Source: Pseudomonadota bacterium | GTDB lineage: Bacteria; Pseudomonadota; Alphaproteobacteria; UBA2136; JAPKEQ01 | Assembly: GCA_036141575.1 (NCBI GenBank) | Contig: JAYZXF010000011.1 | Span: forward strand, 62,001-126,000 | Direction: 5' to 3' | DNA length: 64,000 nt | Part shown: positions 33,899 through 41,471 of the stretch, piece by piece | Position numbering within the stretch: position 1 is the stretch's first letter | Layout of the letters: the number at the start of each line of letters is the position of its first letter | Position numbers and translations under genes: made by a program | Notes under the pieces: generated by a model | Told to the model about the DNA's origin: nothing | Databases searched by the model: none | Seen by the model: only the letters and a program-made list of their open reading frames with translations

Positions 33899-34852
33899 TC
33901 AAAAGTTAATTCTCTCGTAGCTGTAGTTTTTACCTTGCAGGTATTTTTTGCTGTTTGGTGAGACTTGACCCACAGGAACAAGGGCTGGCCCTGCGGGCTC
34001 GGTGAGAACATAGGTTTGACCATCAAGTCTTAGGGCCCAGTCATTATTTCCTTGAGGTACTCGGATTGCTAAAAAGGCATGCTCTGGTACATAGATCATC
34101 GCAACGCTTATAGACGGGTATAGGTTTTTAACAATGGCAGCGTACATGACACTTTTGCTGTCACAGTCTCCTTGGTTGTTCATAAGGATACCATATGGTG
34201 TCGCAAAACCTTGTCCGTTACTGGTCACGCGACTCACCAGAGTGTTATAAGGAATTGCTTGTACAAAATTAAGGGCATAGTCCAAAGTTTCACGCATGCT
34301 TTTGCCTTGGTTGGCTTGTTTGATCGCGGTTGCAACAGGGCGCATTTTAGCGACATATTCTTTAGCAATGCTGCCGTGGTCTGGCATCACATACTCGGTA
34401 CCATTTTCAGTATAAGTTTTAAGGCCACGCTCCTTAAAATACTGGTCCTGAATTTTATCGAGCCTGTAATCCATCTGGCGTTGTACTTGGCTAAGTCTGT
34501 GCTGTGAACGTGCTTGGACGCTGTACATAACGCCTTTGTGTTTGAGTTTAACGTCAACCTTAGTTCCGCCCCCCTCAAGGGTGCGTGCGTACTTTTTAAG
34601 TTCTGAATATGTATGACGCTTTACATCTGTGGGGCTATAGGCTTTGAACCCTCGTGCACCCTCTCTAAAGTCATATGTTGGGACTGTAAAAGCAGTGCTA
34701 CGCTTTTTGCCGTACATATCACGCCAAAGCATATGAATGTTGGTGCCGGAACTGAGTGAACGGGTATTGTAACTCAGTTGCCTTGCATACGCAGACGAGG
34801 CCCATGTAAAGGTTAGGGCGGAAATCACGAAAATGGTGATAAGGCTTCTCAT
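33899..34852 (-). CDS. exported transglutaminase-like cysteine protein
   Basis: A 317-residue protein with a Sec signal peptide (SLITIFVISALTFTWASSAYA). The C-terminal half is a transglutaminase-like/BTLCP fold: NNQGDCDSKSVMYAA (active-site Cys near residue 229), VPEHAFLAI (His near 258) and LRLDGQTYVLTEP (Asp near 276) give a plausible Cys-His-Asp triad. Such proteins act in the periplasm as proteases or amidases. The N-terminal half is helical and unassigned. It lies 52 bp upstream of the NAS-like gene and may share a transcript with it. Confidence 0.72.
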   Translation of the reverse strand: MRSLITIFVISALTFTWASSAYARQLSYNTRSLSSGTNIHMLWRDMYGKKRSTAFTVPTYDFREGARGFKAYSPTDVKRHTYSELKKYARTLEGGGTKVDVKLKHKGVMYSVQARSQHRLSQVQRQMDYRLDKIQDQYFKERGLKTYTENGTEYVMPDHGSIAKEYVAKMRPVATAIKQANQGKSMRETLDYALNFVQAIPYNTLVSRVTSNGQGFATPYGILMNNQGDCDSKSVMYAAIVKNLYPSISVAMIYVPEHAFLAIRVPQGNNDWALRLDGQTYVLTEPAGPALVPVGQVSPNSKKYLQGKNYSYERINF

Positions 34853-34903
34853 TATTTACTTATGATAGGCCAAGCAAGAAAGGGTGCCTATAAATACCCC
34901 TGC

Positions 34904-34933
34904 AAAAAGCCCTCTCAAGTATGAGAGGGCTTT
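34904..34933 (-). terminator. terminator for the leftward DUF3307 gene
   Basis: AAAGCCCTCTCA (34906-34917), loop AGTA, TGAGAGGGCTTT (34922-34933). The five-T run is on the minus strand side. Confidence 0.8.
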
Positions 34934-34954
34934 AAGGTGTGTGTCGATTCAGGC

Positions 34955-35389
34955 TTATAGCGTGCCGGCGGCAATCGCTATCATAATGCCGTAGATTGTA
35001 AAGTGCGCACATTGATCTGCAACGAGCCAAACGTAGAATTTATTGTCATAGATCATTTGGCAAGGCTTACCATCTTTGTCTTCGCCCATTGCGCTGTAAC
35101 CTTTGCCTTTGGTGAGGTTCATTTTGCAATAGTCGATGATGTAGTGCGTCAGGAAGTCAAATACGAACAGCGCTCCAATCAGGCTTAGAGAAAGCTCAGG
35201 ATGCACAGCGTACTTCCATACCAAAAGCGCTGCAAGTGCACCAAGGCCGTGGTTAAAGCTGTGTGCAATACCACCAGGGTGCAAGAATGTTCCCTTGTTT
35301 TTATAGTGCCATTCTGTCTGCCAAAGGCCATCTGCAAAGAAGTGCTTCAGCGCAAGAAGGAACCCGAGTACTGCGATTGCTATCGTCAT
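34955..35389 (-). CDS. DUF3307 family membrane protein
   Basis: A 144-residue membrane protein with four hydrophobic segments. The His-rich family blocks are ALKHFFADGLWQTEWHYKNKG, HPGGIAHSFNHGLGAL and FDFLTHYIIDYCKM. DUF3307 proteins have no settled function. I chose ATG 35389 because GGAG lies 6 bp upstream; the ATG four codons earlier would overlap that site. It is monocistronic. Confidence 0.78.
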   Translation of the reverse strand: MTIAIAVLGFLLALKHFFADGLWQTEWHYKNKGTFLHPGGIAHSFNHGLGALAALLVWKYAVHPELSLSLIGALFVFDFLTHYIIDYCKMNLTKGKGYSAMGEDKDGKPCQMIYDNKFYVWLVADQCAHFTIYGIMIAIAAGTL

Positions 35390-35476
35390 GTATATCTCCA
35401 TAAATAAACGGAAAAGTTAAATTTCCTCTTTATTCTATATTCTGGGGAAACTGTAAAGAAGTTTTCTTCTTAAAGT

Positions 35477-36361
35477 TTAGTACCCCAATTTCATTTCTAC
35501 CATTGCGGCGATTTCTCTAAATGTTGTAATCCAACCTTTCTCGAGAGCTTCAGCAATTTCAAGGTGAAAACCTTTAATGTCTTCGTTTCTAATTTCAGAG
35601 AGCCAATCTTTAATGTCTCTGGCAATTTCTTCTCTAAGTATTTCTGTCAGGATGCCGTCATCATTGTCTTCATGCAATTTCACTTGGCGAATCACTTTGG
35701 GAATAAACTTAAATGCTTTGCCGCTTTCTGTAAGCCTAAGGCAAAACACTGAGGCGCCTGTGCAAAAAGAGGGGTCGCCTTCTTTGTAAATAGGTATGTC
35801 CTCAACCATGTCTCGCTTAAAGAGGGCTGCAATCGGGTGAGCGTAGGTTGGGAACCATCTTGAGGCTTCTTCAGCATCAACTTCAAACATGTTGTTATGG
35901 AGGGTTGGGAACTGCTCAATAAGGTGATGTTTACTGTTTACAGTTTCTGTGACGCCATAAACTGCAGCAAGCTCTTGCTCTTCTTCTGCTGCTTGTAAAA
36001 AGTGATCGAGATTGAGAGGGAGGAAGTCATCATCATCTTGGAAGTAAACATACGGGTTACTGCCTTGCTCAAGTGCTTTTTGGCGCAAAGCGTTTTGATT
36101 GCGGCGCTCTGTTTCTGTGGCTGTAAGAACTGTGACGCGAGGGAGGGGCAATACTTCGCGTGTATGGGCAAGCCAGTGCTCTAGCTTGAGCCTTTCATGG
36201 TCGGTGTCTGTATCAAACACAACAATAAAGTGGTGCCTAATCCACTTTTCTGGAGATTGGGCCGCCTCAACAAGAATATCTTTATAGACAGCTGCGCCAC
36301 GCCGGGAGGGCGTTACGATATCTACAAGATCTGTACGTGTTAAGGGTGACTGATCCGTCAT
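35477..36361 (-). CDS. GT-A fold (family 2-like) glycosyltransferase
   Basis: A 294-residue soluble protein starting LVDIVTPSRRG, the first strand of a GT-A domain. A DXD-type metal/nucleotide-sugar motif, YFQDDDDFLPL, is at about 107-116, followed by acceptor-side TYAHPIAALFKRD. No membrane span is present. The donor and acceptor cannot be told. The nearest neighbours give no polysaccharide context. The C-terminal 60 residues are helical and charged. Confidence 0.7.
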   Translation of the reverse strand: MTDQSPLTRTDLVDIVTPSRRGAAVYKDILVEAAQSPEKWIRHHFIVVFDTDTDHERLKLEHWLAHTREVLPLPRVTVLTATETERRNQNALRQKALEQGSNPYVYFQDDDDFLPLNLDHFLQAAEEEQELAAVYGVTETVNSKHHLIEQFPTLHNNMFEVDAEEASRWFPTYAHPIAALFKRDMVEDIPIYKEGDPSFCTGASVFCLRLTESGKAFKFIPKVIRQVKLHEDNDDGILTEILREEIARDIKDWLSEIRNEDIKGFHLEIAEALEKGWITTFREIAAMVEMKLGY

Positions 36362-36409
36362 GTTTTATTGTAGGCTTTTTATTGGTTTATTATTTTTTAC
36401 ACTGCCCTT

Positions 36410-36503
36410 ATGCCAGCACAAAAGCGTGGTTTTGTTTGGCATTCGTGCGTGGCAGGGGCAGCAACGCCCCCGCACCGTTATTTTGATTATGTTCCAAATA
36501 ACG
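36410..36503 (+). ncRNA. three consecutive hairpins; candidate structured RNA or 37-residue leaderless gene
   Basis: Hairpin 1 pairs ATGCCA/TGGCAT (36410-36415/36437-36442) and ACAAAA/TTTTGT (36418-36423/36430-36435). Hairpin 2 pairs GTGCG/CGCAC (36445-36449/36471-36475) and GGGGC/GCCCC (36455-36459/36466-36470). Hairpin 3 pairs CGTTATTT/AAATAACG (36476-36483/36496-36503). The same strand is open from ATG 36410 to TGA 36523 (37 residues, starting MPAQKRGFVWHSCVAG). TACACT at 36398-36403 would start transcription on that ATG. I cannot say which reading, RNA or peptide, is right. Confidence 0.35.
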
Positions 36504-36551
36504 ATAACCTACAGATTTTATGAGGATATTTGAACTCTAGCAAGCTCTGCT

Positions 36552-36821
36552 TTAGTAGTCAGCGCTCAATGTTTTGCTTCTTGTGTAAGATTCTGATGGG
36601 GAATCAGGAGAAGAAAACCTTAGCACAACCAAAGAGATCGCAAGGAGAATAAGCCCAATGATAACAAGCTTCACTGTTGGTGTGATGTGTTCTTCTGGTG
36701 TAACATCAATAATATGAGGTTCGTTGCGTCTCTGCCACATTCTGGTGATTCGGCGTTTCAAGTAATACACAAGAAACGGCAAGCTTAAGTTTAGAATGGT
36801 GAGTATGATTAGGCGTGTCAT
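36552..36821 (-). CDS. small two-span membrane protein (DUF6111-like)
   Basis: An 89-residue protein with two membrane spans (about 4-20 and 51-68), separated by a basic loop (LKRRITRMWQRR), and a polar C-terminal tail. The topology and the LVVLRFSSPDSPSESY ending recall the DUF6111 family of alphaproteobacteria, but that is a tentative match. It lies 4 bp behind the A24 peptidase gene, so the two are probably co-transcribed. Confidence 0.6.
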   Translation of the reverse strand: MTRLIILTILNLSLPFLVYYLKRRITRMWQRRNEPHIIDVTPEEHITPTVKLVIIGLILLAISLVVLRFSSPDSPSESYTRSKTLSADY

Positions 36822-36825
36822 TTTA

Positions 36826-37461
36826 CTATCCTCCTACAACAACTTGTGTCATTTGCCAGTAAATATCTTTAAATAAAATTGCCAGAACTGCGCCTGTGCA
36901 TAGAAATGGTCCAAACGGAAGAGGGTCTTTCAGTTCTCCTTTTGAGAGTCCTTTACGAATAAAGATTGTAATAAGGCTAGAAAGAGAAGCGAAAAGCATC
37001 AAAATTGGAATGCCTGCAACACCCACCCAAGCACCAAGTGCAGCCATCAGTTTAATGTCGCCGCCACCCATGCCGTGTTTTCCAGTCACTTTAAAGAAAG
37101 TAAAAGCGAGAAGGGCAAACGCACCACCACCAATGGCGAGCCCCCACAGGCTTTCAGAGGAGCTGAGGCCACTTGTGAGAGGGCTTACGAGATAAAGTAC
37201 TAGAATCATCGGTACAGTAATGTGATCTGGCAGAATAAAGTGTTTTACGTCAACTTCTGTAAGAAGGCTTAGGAGTAGGAATGCGCCGCCCCATGCAGCA
37301 AGTTGTTCTGTAGAAAGGTTTAAGCCCGTACTAAAAGTGTAAAGGGCAAATAGGGCGATATAGCCTGCAAAAATACAGTAAGTTCTTCCCGTGAAAAGCG
37401 CCGATTTTATAAGCGGGCGCTCATCTTTATCAAACGCGAAAAAGTCTTTTAAAAATTCCAT
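36826..37461 (-). CDS. A24-type prepilin peptidase lacking the methylase domain
   Basis: A 211-residue polytopic membrane protein corresponding to the aspartic-peptidase part of PilD/CpaA. The two catalytic aspartates are in TEVDVKHFILPDHITVP and GMGGGDIKLMAALGAW, followed by PFGPFLCTGA. The N-terminal methyltransferase segment with its CxxC pairs is missing, as in TadV/CpaA peptidases. It would cleave type IV pilin or pseudopilin leaders at the membrane. ATG 37461 avoids an upstream Lys-rich AT-run that is probably untranslated. No pilin genes lie in the window. Confidence 0.75.
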   Translation of the reverse strand: MEFLKDFFAFDKDERPLIKSALFTGRTYCIFAGYIALFALYTFSTGLNLSTEQLAAWGGAFLLLSLLTEVDVKHFILPDHITVPMILVLYLVSPLTSGLSSSESLWGLAIGGGAFALLAFTFFKVTGKHGMGGGDIKLMAALGAWVGVAGIPILMLFASLSSLITIFIRKGLSKGELKDPLPFGPFLCTGAVLAILFKDIYWQMTQVVVGG

Positions 37462-37528
37462 AAACAGCAGTGTAGGCAAAAAAAGAAAGCCTTGGCATAA
37501 AAAAAACAAAAAAAGTGATATTTTCCCT

Positions 37529-37557
37529 TTGCAATTTTCTGCATACATTGTTATATA
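37529..37557 (+). promoter_or_regulatory. promoter of tRNA-Arg
   Basis: TTGCAA (37529-37534), 17-bp spacer, TATATA (37552-37557), placing the start a few bases before the tRNA at 37568. Confidence 0.6.
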
Positions 37558-37567
37558 CACTCTCAGT

Positions 37568-37644
37568 GCGCCCGTAGCTCAGCTGGATAGAGCGCGACAC
37601 TACGGATGTCGAGGTCATGGGTTCGAATCCTTTCGGGCGCGCCA
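37568..37644 (+). tRNA. tRNA-Arg (anticodon ACG)
   Basis: The acceptor stem GCGCCCG pairs with CGGGCGC, followed by G and an encoded CCA. The D arm is AGCTCAGCTGGATAGAGC. The anticodon stem CGACA/TGTCG holds the loop CTACGGA with anticodon ACG, read as ICG after deamination. The T loop TTCGAAT is normal, but the T stem ATGGG/CCTTT has a U-U mismatch and a G-U pair, which is weaker than usual. The 3' half is a typical integrase target, and an integrase fragment follows. Confidence 0.95.
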
Positions 37645-37720
37645 TTTTCTTAGAAAACCATGACTTTCAATCAGTTTTTCCATGTAAAAAGCAACCCGTA
37701 CAAGCAGGTGGTACAATCGC

Positions 37721-38104
37721 ATGGCTAAGGTTTCGTATATTCAAAGACGAGGTGGAATCTATTATTTCCGCCATCCAGTCCCAAAATATTTAAAGAGTCT
37801 TCTCGGTCAAGGTGAGTTGATGTACTCGTTCAAGACCTACTGTTATGATGATGCCAAGGTAAAAGGGCTGTTTTTAGCTCAAATGGCAAAGAGGATGTTT
37901 CAGGTTATGTCTCAATCAAAAATGACAATTAGTGAAAGTGATGCAAAGCAAATCGTAAGAGAGTATTTCCATCACGGGCTTGTTAGGGTTAATGATGTGA
38001 TTGAGTACGAGAGAAACTTACGTGATGTTGAGATACATGAGTTTGACGAACTTAGTAGGCCAACTACAATGAATAAAGACCAACTTACTACTACATATAA
38101 ATAA
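37721..38104 (+). pseudogene. truncated tyrosine-type integrase (N-terminal domain only)
   Basis: A 127-residue fragment starting MAKVSYIQRRGGIYYFRHPVP, the N-terminal domain (DUF6538-like) of phage-type integrases. It continues into the start of the SAM-like core-binding region and then stops after TTMNKDQLTTTYK. The whole catalytic domain (Arg...His-x-x-Arg...Tyr) is absent. It begins 77 bp after the CCA end of tRNA-Arg. This is the expected position for an integrated element, so it is most likely a relic left by an excised or decayed island. Confidence 0.8.
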
Positions 38105-38125
38105 AAAATACCCTAAAATCGGTAT
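38096..38125 (-). terminator. weak terminator at the end of the LpxR-like gene
   Basis: On the minus strand ATACC (38121-38125), an 8-nt loop containing the stop, GGTAT (38108-38112), then a T-rich run. Confidence 0.4.
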
Positions 38126-39171
38126 CCCACTGAAACGGCGCCGAACATGGCATTGCTGCTTTGGTTATCAAACTCTTTTGTACGCCAGTTGATGGTATAG
38201 GAAATACGAGCACGGCCTTTTGTGAGACTTACGCCGGTATTAAAATCAGCAACAAAAGGTTTTTTATCAACAGAGTGGCTATCTTTAAAAGTATTTCCAT
38301 CTAAAAAGATGTTACGGGCAATGGCTCTACCTTCAATTCCTGCAAACAATGACCAAGCAAAAGCGCCTTCAGGGACTGCAAAATAACCTGACCCTGGTAT
38401 TGCTGGTCTTACGCGAATAGGCGGAGTTTGCCACTGGTATTTCTTAGGGGTTAGCTGAAATGTTGCGCCTGCTGCGCCATAAGTATAAACATTACCAAGT
38501 GTTGCCCCGACGTGAGGAGATACTCTGAGAAGCAAACCCTTAAACTCTTCTGTATGAGCCTCAGGCCAAACCCTTTCTGCACTCAGCATTATAGCAGGTT
38601 CATCTTTTAGCTGATTATCCCATCCCTTAGGGTCTTGCGCGCCCGACCACCTGTGCACTGTTTTTTGCGTTTCTTTACCAAGCGCTGATGGGCCTACAAC
38701 ACCTAAGGCAAGTTCTACGTTATCAACATGGTTATCTTCTAGAGTGGAAGCGCCTATTGCCCCGTAAAGAAAGCCTGCATAGGGTCTATCGTTTGGCTGA
38801 GCAGCACTTACGGTTAGGTCTTGTGGTGTATAAAGGTTTTGCCCGATACTGTAGTAAACAGAGCTGGTTTCTGTAATATCAATGCCCGGAACTTTATTGA
38901 GGGTATTTTTGATTTTGTTAGGCATTCTGGCGCCAGTATCATAGTGGGATAGTCGGGCCCCATTGGTGTAATACTTGTCTGATCCTGTGAAAAGGTCATT
39001 CTCAAAGGTGAATGTAAAAAATTGGTCGTCTCTTTCAATAAGAGTATCAGGGATACGCTCTTCAAAGGTTTCTTCGGCTTTATTCTCAGTATATGCCACC
39101 CCATGAAAAACCATGAAGAGTGAATATGCAGAGGCAAAAACTAAGCACTGTTTTATTCTGGTAGGGTTCAA
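38113..39171 (-). CDS. LpxR-like outer-membrane lipid A deacylase family (DUF2219)
   Basis: A 352-residue exported beta-barrel protein. The signal peptide is CLVFASAYSLFMVFHGVAY, and the C-terminus ends in Phe as outer-membrane proteins do. FENDLFTGSDKYYTNGARLSHYD (about 54-76) and NDRPYAGFLYG (about 127-137) are the LpxR/DUF2219 signatures and contain the family's Asn/Asp and catalytic-region residues. LpxR removes the 3'-acyloxyacyl chain of lipid A, but many DUF2219 proteins are untested. TTG 39171 gives a full signal peptide. No Shine-Dalgarno is visible. Confidence 0.75.
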   Translation of the reverse strand: MNPTRIKQCLVFASAYSLFMVFHGVAYTENKAEETFEERIPDTLIERDDQFFTFTFENDLFTGSDKYYTNGARLSHYDTGARMPNKIKNTLNKVPGIDITETSSVYYSIGQNLYTPQDLTVSAAQPNDRPYAGFLYGAIGASTLEDNHVDNVELALGVVGPSALGKETQKTVHRWSGAQDPKGWDNQLKDEPAIMLSAERVWPEAHTEEFKGLLLRVSPHVGATLGNVYTYGAAGATFQLTPKKYQWQTPPIRVRPAIPGSGYFAVPEGAFAWSLFAGIEGRAIARNIFLDGNTFKDSHSVDKKPFVADFNTGVSLTKGRARISYTINWRTKEFDNQSSNAMFGAVSVGYRF

Positions 39172-39272
39172 TTTTTTGAGTAACCTTTCTTGTCATATTT
39201 TAGGCTGTGAACATGTTTAAAAGTAACAGCCGAGTATCGGGGTATCCTAAAATATTATGTTTTAATCATAAG

Positions 39273-39301
39273 AGAAAGGTGCTTCGAAAGCACCTTTCTT
39301 G
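39273..39301 (-). terminator. terminator after the DUF1328 gene
   Basis: AGAAAGGTGCTT (39273-39284), loop CGA, AAGCACCTTTCT (39288-39299), lying just beyond the stop at 39310. Confidence 0.75.
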
Positions 39302-39309
39302 GATTTTAT

Positions 39310-39489
39310 TTATGCGGTTGGCGGTCTACGACCATCAATCAAAGCAAAAATAAGGCTGATGACGAAGAGGACTACAAAGATGTAGAACACAAACATCGCA
39401 ATATCAGTTGCTGCAGCCGCAATACCACCAAAACCAAAGAGGGCTGCGATAAGGGCAACTACAAAAAAGATAAGTGCTAATCTTAACAT
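39310..39489 (-). CDS. DUF1328 small membrane protein
   Basis: A 59-residue protein, MLRLALIFFVVALIAALFGFGG followed by a second span and ending IDGRRPPTA, which is a good match to the DUF1328 (YtjA-type) family. AAGGAATGTAAC precedes the ATG. It is divergent from the DUF883 gene across 242 bp. Upstream on its strand are a KdpE-box-like site (39584-39600) and CATAAT (39535-39540), 43 bp apart. Members are typically stress- or stationary-phase-induced. Its biochemical role is unknown. Confidence 0.82.
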   Translation of the reverse strand: MLRLALIFFVVALIAALFGFGGIAAAATDIAMFVFYIFVVLFVISLIFALIDGRRPPTA

Positions 39490-39534
39490 TGTTACATTCC
39501 TTCATTTGTTAATATGTTTTTCAAACGTAAACTT

Positions 39535-39600
39535 ATTATGCTTACCTTTACGTAAAGGTTCTAAGGGGAATCATCTTTGTATGTATAAAAAAACTATAAA
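39535..39600 (-). promoter_or_regulatory. KdpE-box-like promoter of the DUF1328 gene
   Basis: On the minus strand TTTATA-GTTTT-TTTATA (39600-39584), a 43-bp gap, then the -10-like CATAAT (39540-39535). This is the same arrangement as at 39628, 42570 and 46829. Confidence 0.6.
39544..39559. promoter_or_regulatory. 16-bp perfect palindrome, possible operator
   Basis: ACCTTTACGTAAAGGT is its own reverse complement. It lies just upstream of the CATAAT -10 of the DUF1328 gene, where it could be a dimeric regulator site. Confidence 0.4.
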
Positions 39601-39627
39601 GATTTAAATTTATACAATTTATTGATT

Positions 39628-39693
39628 TTTATATTTTTTTTACTTTTTTTATATCACTTATCCGCAGAAATTTTATACAGGCCTCGCCATACT
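39628..39693 (+). promoter_or_regulatory. KdpE-box-like promoter of the DUF883 operon
   Basis: TTTATA-TTTTT-TTTACT (39628-39644), a 43-bp gap, then CATACT (39688-39693). The stretch around CATACT (39672-39702) matches 42612-42642 at 22 of 31 bases. Confidence 0.6.
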
Positions 39694-39731
39694 TTGATCA
39701 TGTTCAAACACATAAAAAGGAGGAACATAAA

Positions 39732-40022
39732 ATGCCAAAACCAGTAACAAATGGTGCTGACACAAGTAAAGAGTGGAAAGCTGTCCAGTCTGACTTGAAC
39801 GCCCTTAAAACAGATGTGACGAAGCTGACACAAAAGTTTCAAAATGACATCACAGAAACAGCAAAAACAAAAACTGCTGAAGCAAAAGCTTACGGAAAAG
39901 AAAAAATTGAAAATGTAGAATCACGTGTGCAAGCGCGCCCTCTTGCCAGCATGGCAATCGCTTTTGGTGCGGGTCTTGTACTGAGCTCAGTTCTACTAAA
40001 AGGTAAGCGTAACAATGGCTAA
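39732..40022 (+). CDS. DUF883 (ElaB/YqjD-type) membrane-anchored protein
   Basis: A 96-residue protein with a long amphipathic helix (about 12-65, heptad-like Lys/Glu pattern), then a C-terminal hydrophobic anchor LASMAIAFGAGLVLSSVLL and a basic end. This is the ElaB/YqjD arrangement, in which C-tail-anchored inner-membrane proteins bind ribosomes in stationary phase. AAAGGAGGAAC precedes the ATG. Its last 8 bp overlap the next gene. It is the first gene of the run up to the OmpA gene. Confidence 0.78.
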   Translation: MPKPVTNGADTSKEWKAVQSDLNALKTDVTKLTQKFQNDITETAKTKTAEAKAYGKEKIENVESRVQARPLASMAIAFGAGLVLSSVLLKGKRNNG

Positions 40023-40458
40023 TATTGAACACCTCAGTTTGATTGCGTCTGATTACATTGCCGCAAGGTTTGCCAAACCAAAAGCGTATGCAAGTAAAAA
40101 ATTTATAGCACTCATGCTTTTAGCTGGGGCAAGTCTTGTGGCGACAACAATTACCGCAATCATTGCATGCTACACACTGATGGTAAACGCGACAGCACTT
40201 TCTGAAACGTCAGCCATTCTCATAGTGTGCGGAGTGTCAGCAACAGTTGCTGCTCTCTCAGGCTGGGGTGCATACCTTGCTTTTAAAAGCGAAGAGCGTA
40301 AAGCATACATGCAAACACGTGCATTGTGCGACGGCGCTGCCAAGGAACTTCTGCATTTGTTTGATAGTGATGTAACCAAACCAGTGCAAGACAACCCTTT
40401 TGTCAGTGTTGCGGTTGCTGCCATTGCAGGTGCATTTATCGGGCAGAAATTACACTAA
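40015..40458 (+). CDS. YqjE/phage-holin-like membrane protein
   Basis: A 147-residue protein with two central membrane spans (about 34-58 and 66-85), a charged loop and a third hydrophobic C-terminus (VSVAVAAIAGAFIG). The DUF883 gene overlapping this kind of two-span protein repeats the yqjD-yqjE pairing of enterobacteria, but the sequence match is weak. ATG 40015 lies in the last codons of the DUF883 gene, so translation is coupled. Confidence 0.62.
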   Translation: MANIEHLSLIASDYIAARFAKPKAYASKKFIALMLLAGASLVATTITAIIACYTLMVNATALSETSAILIVCGVSATVAALSGWGAYLAFKSEERKAYMQTRALCDGAAKELLHLFDSDVTKPVQDNPFVSVAVAAIAGAFIGQKLH

Positions 40459-40497
40459 CGCCCAGCTACAAACAAAACAATGAAAGGAAAACATACA

Positions 40498-41379
40498 ATG
40501 AAAACTTATACAAAAACCCTAACAGCTGCTGCATTGCTTACGACAACAGCACTTACTATGACGGCATATGCTATGGACAATGCTGAAAAAAGTGCTAAGC
40601 AAAACGTAACACATTACAGTGCTGAAGACATGAATCAAGCTTGGGACAACACCAAGGATGCCGCTGCTGAGACGTGGAAAGATACTAAAGAAGTGACTGC
40701 TGATGCTTGGGACGCCACAAAAGAGGGTGCCAATGACATCTACTCGGAAGTGAAACACTTTGTAACCAGTGAAGAGCAAATTGTTCCTAATGTACCCCAT
40801 GCGATGGTGAGTGAGAACAGTACAACAAGCTATATCCTAGGAAATGCTGTACGTGACATGAGCGGTAATGAAATTGCCACAATTCAAGATATCATCATAA
40901 ATGAAGAGGGATCTATCGAAGGATTTATTCTTTCAAGTGGTGGTGTGTTTGGCCTAGGTAGCCGTCTTGTGATGGTTCAGCCAAACAGCCTAAGTTTTAA
41001 CAGCAATGGTGAAGCTGCAATTATGGTTTCTAAAGATGCTTATGAAAGTATGGCAGAGTTTAGTTACGACACAGACAGTCGTAACACTGTGACTCTTTCA
41101 GACAATCAACTTTCAATTAGAAACTTGAAAGATGGTGTTTTGAAGACAAAAGGTGGCGAGTCAGTTGCTGATATTGATGACCTTGTCATTGAACGTGGTG
41201 AAGTGAAACACGTCATTGCAACTTTCGGCGGAACATTTGGTATGAACGAAACCAGTGCTGCAGTTCCTTTTGAAAACACGACTGTTGAAAGTGTTGAAGG
41301 TGGAAAAATGTCTCATATCGTTATGAGCCCTAACCAGACTCGCGCTTTCTACACGCTACAGACCCGTCTAGAAAGTTAA
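40498..41379 (+). CDS. exported protein with two PRC-barrel domains
   Basis: A 293-residue protein with a Sec signal peptide (AAALLTTTALTMTAYA). A Trp/Lys/Asp helical repeat follows (NQAWDNTKDAAAETWKDTKE, about 42-80). Two PRC-barrel domains come next, at about 113-165 (NAVRDMSGNEIATIQDIIIN) and about 205-265 (LKTKGGESVADIDDLVIERG). PRC barrels bind other proteins. AAGGA is 9-10 bp before the ATG. The gene is the third in the DUF883 run, so it probably answers to the same promoter. Confidence 0.78.
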   Translation: MKTYTKTLTAAALLTTTALTMTAYAMDNAEKSAKQNVTHYSAEDMNQAWDNTKDAAAETWKDTKEVTADAWDATKEGANDIYSEVKHFVTSEEQIVPNVPHAMVSENSTTSYILGNAVRDMSGNEIATIQDIIINEEGSIEGFILSSGGVFGLGSRLVMVQPNSLSFNSNGEAAIMVSKDAYESMAEFSYDTDSRNTVTLSDNQLSIRNLKDGVLKTKGGESVADIDDLVIERGEVKHVIATFGGTFGMNETSAAVPFENTTVESVEGGKMSHIVMSPNQTRAFYTLQTRLES

Positions 41380-41399
41380 AGTAAAGATAGACGTTAGCC

Positions 41400-41434
41400 C
41401 ACCCCTAAGTCTCTACAGAGTGTATTTAGGGGTG
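41400..41434 (+). other. 9-bp hairpin between PRC-barrel gene and 54-residue gene
   Basis: CACCCCTAA (41400-41408) pairs with TTAGGGGTG (41426-41434), with a smaller CTCT/AGAG stem in the loop. There is no T-run, so it is probably an RNA-processing or partial attenuation site. Confidence 0.5.
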
Positions 41435-41471
41435 AGGCATCGTCTTAATCATAGAATAGAAAGGATTTATT

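Noticed and set aside
36386-36401. Sixth KdpE box upstream of the three-hairpin segment
   Set aside because: TTTATT-N4-TTTACA has the wrong spacer, and no -10-like hexamer lies 42-43 bp downstream.
36410-36503. SRP RNA, tmRNA or RNase P RNA
   Set aside because: None of the conserved cores (GGAAG/GCAGC SRP loop, tmRNA tag frame, RNase P CR blocks) is present.
37391-37663. 90-residue plus-strand frame running through tRNA-Arg
   Set aside because: It crosses the tRNA and the peptidase promoter region. The familiar-looking C-terminus is only the translated tRNA.
38108-39255. TACCCTAAAAT / TATCCTAAAAT direct repeat flanking the LpxR-like gene as an insertion scar
   Set aside because: Only 11 bases with one mismatch, AT-rich, and the left copy is part of the gene's stop and weak terminator. 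Chance is a sufficient explanation.
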